From: Geobacillus thermodenitrificans subsp. thermodenitrificans DSM 465 | GTDB lineage: Bacteria; Bacillota; Bacilli; Bacillales; Anoxybacillaceae | DNA length: 64,000 bases | Direction of reading: 5' to 3' | Assembly (NCBI RefSeq): GCF_000496575.1 | Contig: NZ_AYKT01000006.1 | Span: forward strand, 186,001-250,000 | Shown: positions 8,246-16,506 of the stretch, piece after piece | Layout: each line of letters begins with the position of its first letter | How positions within the stretch are numbered: the stretch's first letter is position 1 | Translations under genes and position numbers: made by a program | Notes under the pieces: generated by a model | What the model saw: the letters and a program-made list of their open reading frames with translations, nothing else | What the model was told of the DNA's origin: nothing | Databases searched by the model: none

Positions 8246-8284
8246 AATAATAAAAGCACACGTACTCCAAATGAGTAGATGTGC
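8246..8284 (-). terminator. Terminator-like hairpin after the ectoine hydrolase gene
   Basis: On the minus strand GCACA..TACTC pairs with GAGTA..TGTGC around a five-base loop and is followed by TTTTATTATTATG. It separates the hydrolase gene from the downstream regulator gene, although some read-through is likely because both lie on the same strand. Confidence 0.6.
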
Positions 8285-8315
8285 ATTTGTAAATTTTTAT
8301 AATGACATATACTTT

Positions 8316-9491
8316 CTATTTAATGAATAATTCCCTTGGAAATTTTGTGATTGTTTCACAACCGTTTTCAGTCACTCTTATGGTTTCGGTTATTGCGACT
8401 CCATAACCGTCAAGCCACATTCCGGGCATGATATGAAAAGTCATGTTCGGTTTTAGTACCGTCTTCTCTCCGGGTTTAAAATACGCTGTGTTTTCTGTCC
8501 ATACAGGCGGATAGCTTAGACCAACTGTATATCCCATTCTAGACTCTTTTTCCAGCCCATATTGATTGATCGTTGTTTGCCATGCTTGCTCGACTTCTTC
8601 ACATGTCACTCCTGGTTTTATCGTGGATAATGCCACATTTAGGCCTTCTATTACTATTTTTGCCGTTTCGCGTACTTTCTCAGGCGGTTTCCCAATAAAG
8701 ACCGTTCTTGTTAAAGGAGCGTGGTAGCGCTTATAGCTTCCTGACAATTCCATATATACTAACTGATCTTTTTGATATTTGCCTTCTGTTGTCCATGAAA
8801 AATGCGCCCCTGCGGTTCTTTCTCCTGCAGGCATTATCGGTGAAAGTGATGGATATTCGCCGCCATATACCCCTGTCCCATTCAATAAGTCACTATAAAT
8901 TCCTGCCGCAACGCGGCATTCCCTTACGCCAACATCGATGTTTTCTATGGCGTTGTACATTGCTTTTTCTACAATTCTTGCAGCTATTTGCATGTATTCT
9001 AATTCTCTTGTTGATTTTTGCCCCCTTATCCAGTTTACAAGTGATGTCGCATCTACCAATTCTGCATCGGGCAAACTTTTTTCTAGTCTGTGATACCAAT
9101 GAGCATTAAAATAATAACTATCGAGCTCGACCCCGATTCTTTTATTATGGAGTCCCTTTTCCCTCAACACATCTCCTACAAAATCCATGACATGAAGCAC
9201 TTTCGGTTCCCACAAATATTTGTCAGGATACGGTATGATGCTTTCTTTTGACATCCAAGTGGTGTGGAGCGCACAGTATACATCTTGCTGCCGTATGATG
9301 CATATAGGTTCTTTCAAATAAGATGAGACGATTACCCCTTGAGGCACATAATAAGACAGAGCATCGTATCCTGTTATATAGTTCATATTCGCTGGATCTG
9401 TAACGAATAATACTTCGATTCCTTGCGCTTCCATGCTCTTTTTTATCCTTTTTTCACGATGTTGATACTCCGTTTTCTCAAACGGTAACAT
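8316..9491 (-). CDS. doeA: Ectoine hydrolase (DoeA/EutD-type, M24 fold)
   Basis: A 391-residue pita-bread (M24B) protein. It matches DoeA/EutD, which opens the ectoine ring to N-acetyl-2,4-diaminobutyrate, in diagnostic places as I recall them: DPANMNYITGYDALSYYV near residue 32, DATSLVNWIRG near 147, YKRYHAPLTRTV near 260, GLSYPPVW near 330 and a C-terminus reading HIMPGMWLDGYG then GCETITKFPRELFIK. Canonical M24 metal ligands are missing: the second Asp before the TRT motif is Pro, the GHG histidine is absent, and VEPG is IMPG. That fits a non-aminopeptidase M24 enzyme. Compare the canonical ligands in the peptidase at 61042-62103. Start ATG has GAGGTGG upstream. Creatinase is a related alternative but fits less well. 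Confidence 0.85.
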   Translation of the reverse strand: MLPFEKTEYQHREKRIKKSMEAQGIEVLFVTDPANMNYITGYDALSYYVPQGVIVSSYLKEPICIIRQQDVYCALHTTWMSKESIIPYPDKYLWEPKVLHVMDFVGDVLREKGLHNKRIGVELDSYYFNAHWYHRLEKSLPDAELVDATSLVNWIRGQKSTRELEYMQIAARIVEKAMYNAIENIDVGVRECRVAAGIYSDLLNGTGVYGGEYPSLSPIMPAGERTAGAHFSWTTEGKYQKDQLVYMELSGSYKRYHAPLTRTVFIGKPPEKVRETAKIVIEGLNVALSTIKPGVTCEEVEQAWQTTINQYGLEKESRMGYTVGLSYPPVWTENTAYFKPGEKTVLKPNMTFHIMPGMWLDGYGVAITETIRVTENGCETITKFPRELFIK

Positions 9492-9760
9492 GATTCAACC
9501 ACCTCGCTATTTTTACTGAGTCTGTTAGGCAGCTCAGCCATCCTAGACGTTGAAAAGCTAGGAAAGAGCAGGGACTGTTTATAAAAATCATACGATACGA
9601 AAACAAAACGATCATTCTACATGCTGTTAGATTTTTATCTGAACTTTTTGTACATTTTAGACATATTTAAAAACGAAACAAACATTCGATGACCTCAACC
9701 TTTTCGATCGCCTCGGCTAGAAAGCACTTCAAGAGGGCTTTTTTATGAATGGCCAGAAAA
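9492..9760. other. Intergenic region upstream of doeA
   Basis: About 270 bases, AT-rich, presumably holding the doeA promoter. I see no clear promoter or operator. No gene is supported. It is the junction between the AT-rich island and the GC-rich core that starts with gndA. Confidence 0.4.
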
Positions 9761-9797
9761 CAAAAAAACAACCCCAACCAGTTTACCCGGTTGGGGC
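9761..9797 (-). terminator. Intrinsic terminator of gndA
   Basis: On the minus strand an 8-bp stem CCCCAACC/GGTTGGGG with a nine-base loop, followed by TTGTTTTTTTG. It lies 16 bases past the gndA stop. Confidence 0.85.
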
Positions 9798-9812
9798 TGC
9801 CATGGATCTTGC

Positions 9813-11225
9813 TTATTTCGCAAGCCATTCCGTATGGAAAATGCCTTCCTTGTCAACGCGTTCATATGTGTGAGCGCCGAAATAATCGCGTTGTGCTTGG
9901 ATTAAGTTGGCCGGCAATACTTCGTTGCGGTAGCTGTCATAGTACGCGAGAGCACTTGCGAACGCCGGCACTGGGATGCCACGCATTGCGGCAGTAGCGA
10001 CGATTTCACGGAGCGAATCTTGGTAGCTTTCGACGATGTTTTTGAAGTATGGATCCAACAACAAGTTCGGAAGCGCTGGATCGCGGTCGTACGCCTCTTT
10101 AATTTTTTGCAAAAATTGCGCGCGGATGATGCAGCCGCCTCGGAAAATCATGGCGATATCGCCGTAACGCAAGTTCCAATTATACTCATCGGATGCAGCT
10201 TTCATTTGCGCGAATCCTTGGGCGTACGAGCAAATTTTGCTCATGTACAAAGCGCGGCGCACCGCTTCAATGAAGTGATCTCGATCGCCTTCAAACGGCT
10301 TCACCGCCGGGCCAGACAACAGTTTGCTAGCTTTGACGCGCTCGTCTTTCATCGCCGAGATAAAGCGGGCGAATACCGACTCGGTGATAATTGGCAGCGG
10401 CACACCTAAATCAAGGGCGTTTTGGCTTGTCCATTTGCCCGTCCCTTTTTGTCCGGCTTTATCCAAAATGACGTCGACCAACGGCTTGCCGGTTTCATCG
10501 TCGATTTTCGTGAAAATATCGGCTGTAATTTCGATTAAGTAGCTGTTCAGTTCCCCTTTGTTCCAGTCGGCAAACACTTCGTGCAGCTCAGCGGCATCCA
10601 TGCCAAGCACATGTTTCAGCAAGAAATACGCTTCAGCAATCAATTGCATGTCGCCGTATTCAATGCCGTTATGCACCATTTTCACATAATGACCGGCACC
10701 GTCTGGACCGATATATGTCGTACATGGCTCGCCGTCGACTTTGGCAGCGATCGCTTCGAAAATCGGACGCACGAGTTCATGCGCTTCTTTTTGGCCTCCT
10801 GGCATGATCGATGGACCTTTCAGCGCCCCTTCCTCACCGCCGGAGACGCCAGTGCCGATAAAGTGGATGCCGAGTTTGGCCAGCTCTTCGTTGCGGCGCT
10901 GAGTATCTTTAAAATACGTGTTGCCGCCATCGATCAAAATATCGCCTTTTTCCAAATACGGCTTCAGCTGTTCAATCGTTGCATCCGTCGGCGCGCCCGC
11001 TTTCACCATCAACAAAATTTTCCGCGGTTTTTCTAAGGCGTTGACGAATTCTTCGATGCTGTATGTACCGACAATGTTTTTTCCTTTCGCTTCTTCCAAA
11101 AATTCATCCGTTTTTTCGCGTGAACGGTTGTACACCGCCACCGAATAGCCTCTGCTTTCAATGTTCAGCGCCAAATTTTTCCCCATGACCGCCAGTCCGA
11201 TGACACCAATTTGCTGTTTCGCCAT
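9813..11225 (-). CDS. gndA: 6-phosphogluconate dehydrogenase, decarboxylating (GndA/YqjI)
   Basis: A 470-residue oxidative pentose-phosphate enzyme that turns 6-phosphogluconate into ribulose 5-phosphate plus CO2 and reduced nicotinamide cofactor. The N-terminal Rossmann motif [10 protein letters not shown] lies near residue 8. NRSREKT follows the second strand, where an Arg is typical of NADP preference. The catalytic regions [11 protein letters not shown] near 127 and [13 protein letters not shown] near 183 are intact. The C-terminal tail ends [28 protein letters not shown], here quoted only in part by position (about residues 425-460). Start ATG 11225 has GAAAGGAACG upstream. In Bacillus subtilis this gene (yqjI) lies close to yqjE, as here. 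Confidence 0.96.
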   Translation of the reverse strand: MAKQQIGVIGLAVMGKNLALNIESRGYSVAVYNRSREKTDEFLEEAKGKNIVGTYSIEEFVNALEKPRKILLMVKAGAPTDATIEQLKPYLEKGDILIDGGNTYFKDTQRRNEELAKLGIHFIGTGVSGGEEGALKGPSIMPGGQKEAHELVRPIFEAIAAKVDGEPCTTYIGPDGAGHYVKMVHNGIEYGDMQLIAEAYFLLKHVLGMDAAELHEVFADWNKGELNSYLIEITADIFTKIDDETGKPLVDVILDKAGQKGTGKWTSQNALDLGVPLPIITESVFARFISAMKDERVKASKLLSGPAVKPFEGDRDHFIEAVRRALYMSKICSYAQGFAQMKAASDEYNWNLRYGDIAMIFRGGCIIRAQFLQKIKEAYDRDPALPNLLLDPYFKNIVESYQDSLREIVATAAMRGIPVPAFASALAYYDSYRNEVLPANLIQAQRDYFGAHTYERVDKEGIFHTEWLAK

Positions 11226-11344
11226 TGCCAACGTTCCTTTCTGTTTTTGTTCATTCACCAAACAACATATCATAATTTGACGCTTGCCTGCAAGTTTTTC
11301 TAAACCGATTTATGAACGCCTTATAAACAGCTCTTACGGTATGC

Positions 11345-11370
11345 AAAAGGAGGGGAATGACGCCCCTCCT
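11345..11370 (-). terminator. Terminator of the Gly/Tyr/His-rich gene
   Basis: Stem AGGAGGGG/CCCCTCCT with a seven-base loop, followed by TTTTG on the minus strand, just past the stop of the small gene. Confidence 0.75.
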
Positions 11371-11376
11371 CCGTGC

Positions 11377-11559
11377 TTAATAACCTCCGTGATGCGGGAA
11401 ACCGTAAGGTGAAAATGGATAATGGCCGTAATGCATGCCATACGGGAAGTGATGGTAACCGCCATATCCTCCGTACCCATAAGGATAATGGTGGTAGCCA
11501 TAGCCGCCGAAGTACGGCGGGTAATAGCCGCCCATATACGGGCCGAACGGTCGAACCAT
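11377..11559 (-). CDS. Small Gly/Tyr/His-rich protein, unknown
   Basis: A 60-residue protein of low-complexity composition, built almost entirely of Gly, Tyr, His, Pro and Phe in GGY, YGG and YHH repeats; it has no signal peptide or membrane segment. Start ATG 11559 has a textbook AAGGAGGG site, and a terminator follows, so it is a real single-gene unit. The composition resembles small spore-coat or metal-binding proteins of bacilli. A coat role is only an inference. Its many His and Tyr residues could bind metals or cross-link. Confidence 0.75.
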   Translation of the reverse strand: MVRPFGPYMGGYYPPYFGGYGYHHYPYGYGGYGGYHHFPYGMHYGHYPFSPYGFPHHGGY

Positions 11560-11639
11560 GGAGCACCCTCCTTTTTTGTGTATCAACTTGCTTCCATGGT
11601 TAGGATATGCGCGGAAAACAAAACGGTATAGGCAAACAC

Positions 11640-12113
11640 CTATACCGGTTCATCGGATTGAACAGCAGCCACTTGCTCTCTAATCTCTTCCGCTTCCTCC
11701 AAATGGTTGAACAAAACGCGTGGATCGAGCACGGTCAACAGTCGGTCTGGCAACGTTGCCATCCCAACTAAATACGGCGTCCGCTCCGCAGACATCAGCT
11801 GGAGCGGCTGAATGGCGTCCTGTCCAATATCAGCGATCTCCTTCGCCTCATCAACGATAAAGGCGACTGACAAATCGTCCACCGCGGCGACGATGAGGCG
11901 TGTTTGATCCGTTTCCTCGATGGCGCGGCCATACAGCAGCTTCCGCATGTCCAATACTGGAACGAGCTCGCCGCGAATGCGCACGACACCGGCCATGTAA
12001 TCCGGCATGTGCGGAACGGCAGTTGGCGCGGTCATTTTTTCAATCGAGACGACATAAGCAATCGAAATGACGTATTGTTCCCGCTCGACGCGAAAGACAA
12101 CATATTTGTCCAT
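11640..12113 (-). CDS. cheW: CheW-like chemotaxis adaptor
   Basis: A 157-residue single CheW domain protein: MDKYVVFRVEREQYVISI at the start, then VVRIRGELVPVLDMRKLL near residue 50 and LTVLDPRVLF near 133, the standard CheW fold landmarks. It couples chemoreceptors to the kinase CheA. It stands alone between gndA and yqjE, away from any chemotaxis operon, so it may serve as a second adaptor. Start ATG 12113 follows AGGAGAGGTGG; the upstream GTG/ATG options are within that site. Confidence 0.88.
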   Translation of the reverse strand: MDKYVVFRVEREQYVISIAYVVSIEKMTAPTAVPHMPDYMAGVVRIRGELVPVLDMRKLLYGRAIEETDQTRLIVAAVDDLSVAFIVDEAKEIADIGQDAIQPLQLMSAERTPYLVGMATLPDRLLTVLDPRVLFNHLEEAEEIREQVAAVQSDEPV

Positions 12114-12195
12114 TCCCCCGCCACCTCTCCTGTGATTCACAAATCTTGCCTACTTTTTTTATCGGCCGATGTTCGCCGAATTTTCAGCGTCCGAA

Positions 12196-12226
12196 GAAAA
12201 AAGAGCATCCGTTTGCAGGATGCTCG
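12196..12226 (-). terminator. Terminator of the M20 peptidase gene yqjE
   Basis: Perfect 8-bp stem GAGCATCC/GGATGCTC, then TTTTTTC on the minus strand, directly after the yqjE stop. Confidence 0.85.
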
Positions 12227-13348
12227 TTAACCTTTGGCCACTTCTTCGATAATGGCGACGACCATTTCCGTCAGTTTCACCAACTCTTCAATCGGCATCC
12301 GTTCATTTGTTGTATGAATTTCTTCATAGCCGACAGCGAGATTGACAGTCGGGATGCCGAAACCGGCGATGATGTTAGCATCGCTGCCGCCACCGCTTTG
12401 CTGCAGCTCGCACGGCCGGCCGATGCTCGCCGCTGCTCGTTTGGCGACCTCAACGACATGATCGCCGTCGCTGAATTTGAAACCTGGGTACATCACTTCG
12501 ACCTCAACTTCAGCGCGGCCGCCCATTTCCGCAGCAACCGTTTCAAACGCCTCTTTCATCTTCGCCACTTGCGCTTCCATTTTTTCCGGGACGAGCGAAC
12601 GGGCTTCGGCCAAAATATCGACGCGGTCGCAGACGATGTTCGTTTGCATACCGCCTTCAAAGCGGCCGATGTTCGCCGTCGTCTCCTCATCAATACGGCC
12701 GAGCGGCATTTTTGCGATCGCTTTGGCGGCCAGCGTAATCGCCGAAACCCCTTTTTCCGGAGCGACACCGGCATGGGCCGTTTTGCCGTGCACAACGATT
12801 TTCAGCTTCGCCTGCGTTGGTGCGGCGACGACAATGTTACCGACTTTGCCGTCACTGTCTAACGCATAGCCGTATTTCGCTTGAATGAGCGACGGATCGA
12901 GCGCCTTCGCTCCAACGAGCCCCGATTCTTCCCCGACGGTGATGATAAACTGAATCGTACCATGGGCGATGTTTTGTTCTTTCAACACCCGAATCGCTTC
13001 CAACATTGCCGCCAAGCCGGCTTTGTCGTCCGCACCTAAAATCGTCGTCCCATCGGTGACGACATAGCCATCACGGATCGATGGCTTCACCCCTTTACCA
13101 GGCACGACCGTATCCATGTGAGAAGTAAAGTAAATCGGATCCACCCCGTCTTTTGTCGCTGCGAGCGTGCAAATTAAGTTGCCGGCCCCGTGCCCTGTTT
13201 TTGCGGCGGCATCGTCTTCGATGACCTCAAGGCCGAGCGCCTCAAACTTTTGTTTCAGCACCTTGGCGATGTCGCCTTCATGCTTCGTTTCCGAATCGAT
13301 TTGTACGAGCTCTAAAAACTCGTCAACGAGACGCTTTTCATTGACCAT
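12227..13348 (-). CDS. yqjE: M20 family peptidase (YqjE, PepT-like)
   Basis: A 373-residue zinc peptidase of the M20/M28 tripeptidase-T group. Zinc-site motifs are intact: YFTSHMDTVVPG near residue 75, ILGADDKAGLAAML near 105, TVGEESGLVGAKAL near 140, and a C-terminal GGGSDANII followed by EEIHTTNERM carrying the last ligand. Probably a cytosolic di/tripeptidase. Start ATG 13348 has AGGAGGAAG. It lies downstream of the yqjD-mce unit but behind its own terminator and a gap of over 300 bases, as an independent unit. The exact substrate is not known. Confidence 0.9.
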   Translation of the reverse strand: MVNEKRLVDEFLELVQIDSETKHEGDIAKVLKQKFEALGLEVIEDDAAAKTGHGAGNLICTLAATKDGVDPIYFTSHMDTVVPGKGVKPSIRDGYVVTDGTTILGADDKAGLAAMLEAIRVLKEQNIAHGTIQFIITVGEESGLVGAKALDPSLIQAKYGYALDSDGKVGNIVVAAPTQAKLKIVVHGKTAHAGVAPEKGVSAITLAAKAIAKMPLGRIDEETTANIGRFEGGMQTNIVCDRVDILAEARSLVPEKMEAQVAKMKEAFETVAAEMGGRAEVEVEVMYPGFKFSDGDHVVEVAKRAAASIGRPCELQQSGGGSDANIIAGFGIPTVNLAVGYEEIHTTNERMPIEELVKLTEMVVAIIEEVAKG

Positions 13349-13623
13349 CTGTTTCTTCCTCCTATGTATGGATTCCAATTTAAGTATACCGGAAGTTTCC
13401 ACTCAACGCCAAACTAGACGCTGAAACAGTGTGAGTAAACGATTGATGGCTGTCGATTGAGCAAATATCTTCCAAATAAAAACGTTTAACATAGCTTTGA
13501 CCAAACGTTACTTGTCTGTTTTTTCAACTGTCAGAGACAAAACCTCGGTTTGTCCACGTTCTCACACCTTGGCGTGATGAAAGACTGAGCAACACGACTC
13601 CCATCTCAACGATTGTTTGCTGC
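13349..13623. other. Intergenic region between yqjE and yqjD
   Basis: About 275 bases that should contain the yqjE promoter. No gene or clear regulatory element was recognised. Confidence 0.4.
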
Positions 13624-13656
13624 GAAAAAGGCGCCCATTGCTTGTTAGGCGCCTTC
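13624..13656 (-). terminator. Terminator of mce-yqjD
   Basis: Stem AAGGCGCC/GGCGCCTT with a 12-base loop, then TTTTCG on the minus strand, just past the yqjD stop. Confidence 0.8.
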
Positions 13657-13662
13657 TATCGC

Positions 13663-15213
13663 TTACAACGGAATGTTGCCATGTTTTTTCTTCGGCCGCT
13701 CTTCGTGTTTATAGCGGAGCATTTCGAGCGCTTGAATAAGTTTTATTCGAGTGTCACGCGGGTCAATGACGTCATCGATCATGCCGTATTTGGCGGCGAC
13801 GTACGGGTTGGCGAATTTTTCACGATATTCTTCAATTTTTTGCGCCCGCGTTTCTTCCGGATTTGGGCTGTTTGCAATTTCGCTTGCGAAAATGATGTTC
13901 GCCGCCCCTTGCGGCCCCATGACCGCCACTTCAGCGTTCGGCCATGCATAAACGACATCGGCTCCAATCGACTTGCTGTTTAAGGCGACGTACGCACCAC
14001 CGTAAGCTTTACGCAAAATGACAGTAATTTTGGGCACTGTCGCCTCCGAGTAGGCGTACAAAATTTTCGCCCCATGGCGGATGATGCCGCCGTGCTCTTG
14101 CTTGACGCCCGGGAAAAATCCGGTGACGTCCTCAAATGTAATGATCGGGATGTTGAATGAATCGCAAAAGCGGATAAAACGCGCGGCTTTATCTGACGAA
14201 TCGATGTCAAGTCCACCCGCCATAAATTTCGGTTGGTTGCACACAAGCCCAACGACTTCCCCTTTAATGCGGGCAAAGCCGATGACAATGTTTTTAGCGA
14301 AATCTTTTTGCACTTCCATAAACGATCCGTCATCGACGACTTGAGCAATGACGTGGCGCACATCGTACGGACGGACAGCGTCAATCGGCACGACGTCAGC
14401 CAAATCAGGACGGTAGTCATCCCCGTCGGGAACAGGGCCAAGCGGCGGTTTTTCGTTATTATTTGACGGCAAATAACTGAGCAACAGCCGCACGTTAGCG
14501 AGCGCTTCTTCTTCACTCGCCGCCGCAAAATGGGCGTTGCCGCTAATCGTATTATGAACGCGTGCACCCCCTAAATCTTCAGCGCTGATTTTCTCACCGG
14601 TCACTGCCTCAATCACCTTCGGCCCGGTGATGAACATTTGGCTCGTTTTTTCGACCATGAACACAAAATCGGTGATGGCCGGCGAATAGACAGCCCCGCC
14701 TGCGCACGGCCCCATAATAACGGAGATTTGCGGGATCACCCCAGAATAGATGGCGTTGCGATAAAAAATATGCCCGTATCCATCAAGCGACAACACCCCT
14801 TCTTGAATGCGGGCACCGCCCGAATCGTTCAAGCCGATGACCGGGGCTCCGGTTTTCGCCGCCAAATCCATAATGTTCGTAATTTTTTTCGCGTGCATTT
14901 CCCCGAGTGCGCCGCCAAAGACCGTGAAATCTTGTGAGAATACAAAGACGGTGCGTCCGTTGATCTTCCCGTAGCCGGTAACGACCCCATCCCCCGGCCC
15001 CTTTTTTTCGCCAAGACCAAAATCAGTGCAGCGATGCTCGATGAACGGATTGAGTTCGACAAACGTCCCCTCGTCTAAAAGCAAGTCAATCCGCTCACGC
15101 GCCGTCAGCTTCCCTTTCGCGTGCTGCTGTTCAATTTTCTTATCGCCGCCGCCCAGCTCGATTTCACGGCGGCGGTCGTACAACTCATTAATTTTGTCAT
15201 ACATGTCGCTCAT
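13663..15213 (-). CDS. yqjD: Acyl-CoA carboxylase carboxyltransferase (propionyl-CoA carboxylase beta type, YqjD)
   Basis: A 516-residue biotin-dependent carboxyltransferase. Both crotonase-like halves are present, with acyl-CoA oxyanion-type loops at GLNDSGGARIQEGV (near residue 110) and MGPCAGGAVYSPA (near 145) in the N half, and FEDVTGFFPGVKQEHGGIIRHG (near 345, by position) and KAYGGAYVALNSK in the C half. It would move carboxyl from biotin to propionyl-CoA, giving (S)-methylmalonyl-CoA. Its start codon overlaps the stop of the epimerase gene by four bases (ATGA). No dedicated biotin carboxylase or carrier is adjacent; AccC/AccB at 52793-54682 may be shared. Methylmalonyl-CoA decarboxylase is an alternative label. 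Confidence 0.9.
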   Translation of the reverse strand: MSDMYDKINELYDRRREIELGGGDKKIEQQHAKGKLTARERIDLLLDEGTFVELNPFIEHRCTDFGLGEKKGPGDGVVTGYGKINGRTVFVFSQDFTVFGGALGEMHAKKITNIMDLAAKTGAPVIGLNDSGGARIQEGVLSLDGYGHIFYRNAIYSGVIPQISVIMGPCAGGAVYSPAITDFVFMVEKTSQMFITGPKVIEAVTGEKISAEDLGGARVHNTISGNAHFAAASEEEALANVRLLLSYLPSNNNEKPPLGPVPDGDDYRPDLADVVPIDAVRPYDVRHVIAQVVDDGSFMEVQKDFAKNIVIGFARIKGEVVGLVCNQPKFMAGGLDIDSSDKAARFIRFCDSFNIPIITFEDVTGFFPGVKQEHGGIIRHGAKILYAYSEATVPKITVILRKAYGGAYVALNSKSIGADVVYAWPNAEVAVMGPQGAANIIFASEIANSPNPEETRAQKIEEYREKFANPYVAAKYGMIDDVIDPRDTRIKLIQALEMLRYKHEERPKKKHGNIPL

Positions 15214-15632
15214 TGTTGTCCCTCCATGTTCGACCGTTCGCAAAGTTCGTATAAAACGCCGCCAGTCGACTTCGGATGCATAAACGCCACCCATGCCCCG
15301 CCGGCGCCGCGTTTTGGCATTTCTTGAATCATACGGATGCCATGCTCCTTCAGCTCACGGATGCGCTCAGTGATGTCATCGACACCAAGCGCCACGTGAT
15401 GGATGCCTTCCCCTCTCTTTTCGATAAATTTCGCTATCGCGCTCTCTGGCGACAGCGGCTCAAGCAGTTCAATTTTCGCTTCCCCAGCCTGCAAAAACGC
15501 TACTTTCACCTGCTCCGATTCGACTTCTTCAATGCCGAGAAACGGCAGCCTGAGCACATCCGTATAAAACGGAAGCGCTTTCTCGATTGAGCGGACGGCA
15601 ATGCCAATATGATCGACTTTTTTTACATGCAT
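15210..15632 (-). CDS. mce: Methylmalonyl-CoA epimerase
   Basis: A 140-residue vicinal-oxygen-chelate protein. Metal ligands appear as His8 in KVDHIGIAV, the second His in GEGIHHVAL (near residue 78), and Glu in VLYELCE near the end. It interconverts (S)- and (R)-methylmalonyl-CoA between the carboxylase encoded next to it and the mutase at 19671-23898. The start is ATG 15632 with AAAGGGGAC upstream. It overlaps yqjD by four bases, indicating translational coupling. In B. subtilis the equivalent (yqjC) was named a lactoylglutathione lyase. Confidence 0.92.
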   Translation of the reverse strand: MHVKKVDHIGIAVRSIEKALPFYTDVLRLPFLGIEEVESEQVKVAFLQAGEAKIELLEPLSPESAIAKFIEKRGEGIHHVALGVDDITERIRELKEHGIRMIQEMPKRGAGGAWVAFMHPKSTGGVLYELCERSNMEGQQ

Positions 15633-15782
15633 GATTTCGTCCCCTTTGCTGCGAAATAATTCTGAATCGTAATGTATATTCGCCATTTCGACAAAAAATC
15701 CTTCTTTTTGTTTTTCCTTGTCCGCTCCGCCGCGTGCGGTTACAATAAAAACAGAACAGCGGACGGGGAGGAGGAAAAACCG

Positions 15783-15875
15783 TTGTCGCGCAAAACGCAA
15801 AAATTCGTTGTTTACTTGATGCTCATTTGCATGCTGCTGACGACGCTCCTTGCCGGCATCAGCATGTGGTTTTAG
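15783..15875 (+). CDS. prli42: Stressosome-associated mini-protein Prli42
   Basis: A 30-residue single-pass membrane mini-protein with a TTG start. A strong GGGGAGGAGG precedes the TTG by about eight bases. The sequence begins with basic residues (LSRKTQKF) followed by one hydrophobic helix, VVYLMLICMLLTTLLAGISM, ending at the C-terminus. This fits the Prli42 family, which in Listeria tethers the stressosome scaffold RsbR to the membrane. It stands on the plus strand, divergent from mce, and ends in a shared terminator with the L,D-transpeptidase gene. It is easily missed by gene callers because of its length. Confidence 0.75.
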   Translation: MSRKTQKFVVYLMLICMLLTTLLAGISMWF

Positions 15876-15886
15876 CCGCACTCAGC

Positions 15887-15925
15887 AAAAAACGCAAGCT
15901 CCAAAATAGGGAAGCTTGCGTTTTT
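15887..15925. terminator. Bidirectional terminator between prli42 and the L,D-transpeptidase gene
   Basis: CGCAAGCT pairs with AGCTTGCG, extended by AAAAA/TTTTT on the outside, so it works on both strands for the convergent genes. Confidence 0.9.
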
Positions 15926-16431
15926 CATTGGACAGCGCCGTATCGTTTGGCAATGGCGTAAAATGACTCGTTGCTGCGAAGAATGAGCACACGGGCGCCG
16001 ATCGGTACCCGTTCGTACAAATGCTCAACATCGCGGTTATGCATGCGCACACAGCCTTGCGAAACATAACCTCCAATCGATGCGGGGTTGTTTGTCCCGT
16101 GGACGCCATAGATGCGCCCATCCGTCCCCCGCGCATTAAAACCGATCCATCTCGTGCCGAGCGGGTTGTTCGGTGCTCCGCCTGGAATGCCCTTTTTCCG
16201 ATAGTACGGATTTTCCGCCTTCACCGTCACCGTAAACATTCCTTCCGGTGTCAGTCCAGCATTCATCCCCGTCGCCACCGGATAAACTGCTTCAATGCGC
16301 CCATCACGAATGAGTGCAAGCTTATTGATCGCTTTGTTCACAATCACCAGCGGCTTCATCTCCGCCGCCGTCTGAAACGGCACGACCAACAGCGCACTAA
16401 GCAGCAGGCAGAGCGCTAACGATTTACGCAT
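15925..16431 (-). CDS. L,D-transpeptidase, YkuD family
   Basis: A 168-residue secreted cell-wall enzyme. Residues 1-23 form a Sec signal peptide (MRKSLALCLLLSALLVVPFQ). A YkuD catalytic domain follows with VNKAINKLALIRDG, the substrate-side segment NPLGTRWIGF, and the active site: His in IYGVHGTN near residue 110 and Cys in SQGCVRMHNRDV near 128. It cross-links or modifies peptidoglycan through 3-3 bonds. No LysM domain is present, unlike YkuD itself. The gene is where yqjB lies in B. subtilis. It has its own unit, downstream of yqjA on the same strand. Confidence 0.92.
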   Translation of the reverse strand: MRKSLALCLLLSALLVVPFQTAAEMKPLVIVNKAINKLALIRDGRIEAVYPVATGMNAGLTPEGMFTVTVKAENPYYRKKGIPGGAPNNPLGTRWIGFNARGTDGRIYGVHGTNNPASIGGYVSQGCVRMHNRDVEHLYERVPIGARVLILRSNESFYAIAKRYGAVQ

Positions 16432-16506
16432 ATCAAGCCCCCACCCTTTGCTGACGTTTAGCTTTAGTGTGCGCTAACCAAGATGGGGGTATGCACATCA
16501 CTTCGT

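Noticed and set aside
1916-9491. Creatine/sarcosine pathway (M24 creatinase plus sarcosine dehydrogenase)
   Set aside because: It would also explain an M24 protein beside an FAD enzyme. However, the M24 protein's C-terminus and other motifs fit DoeA better, and the binding protein fits EhuB. Kept only as a minor alternative.
11321-11566. Alternative frame in the Gly/Tyr/His gene
   Set aside because: The Gly/Tyr/His frame has the AAGGAGGG-preceded ATG and ends before the terminator; the other frame runs through the terminator.
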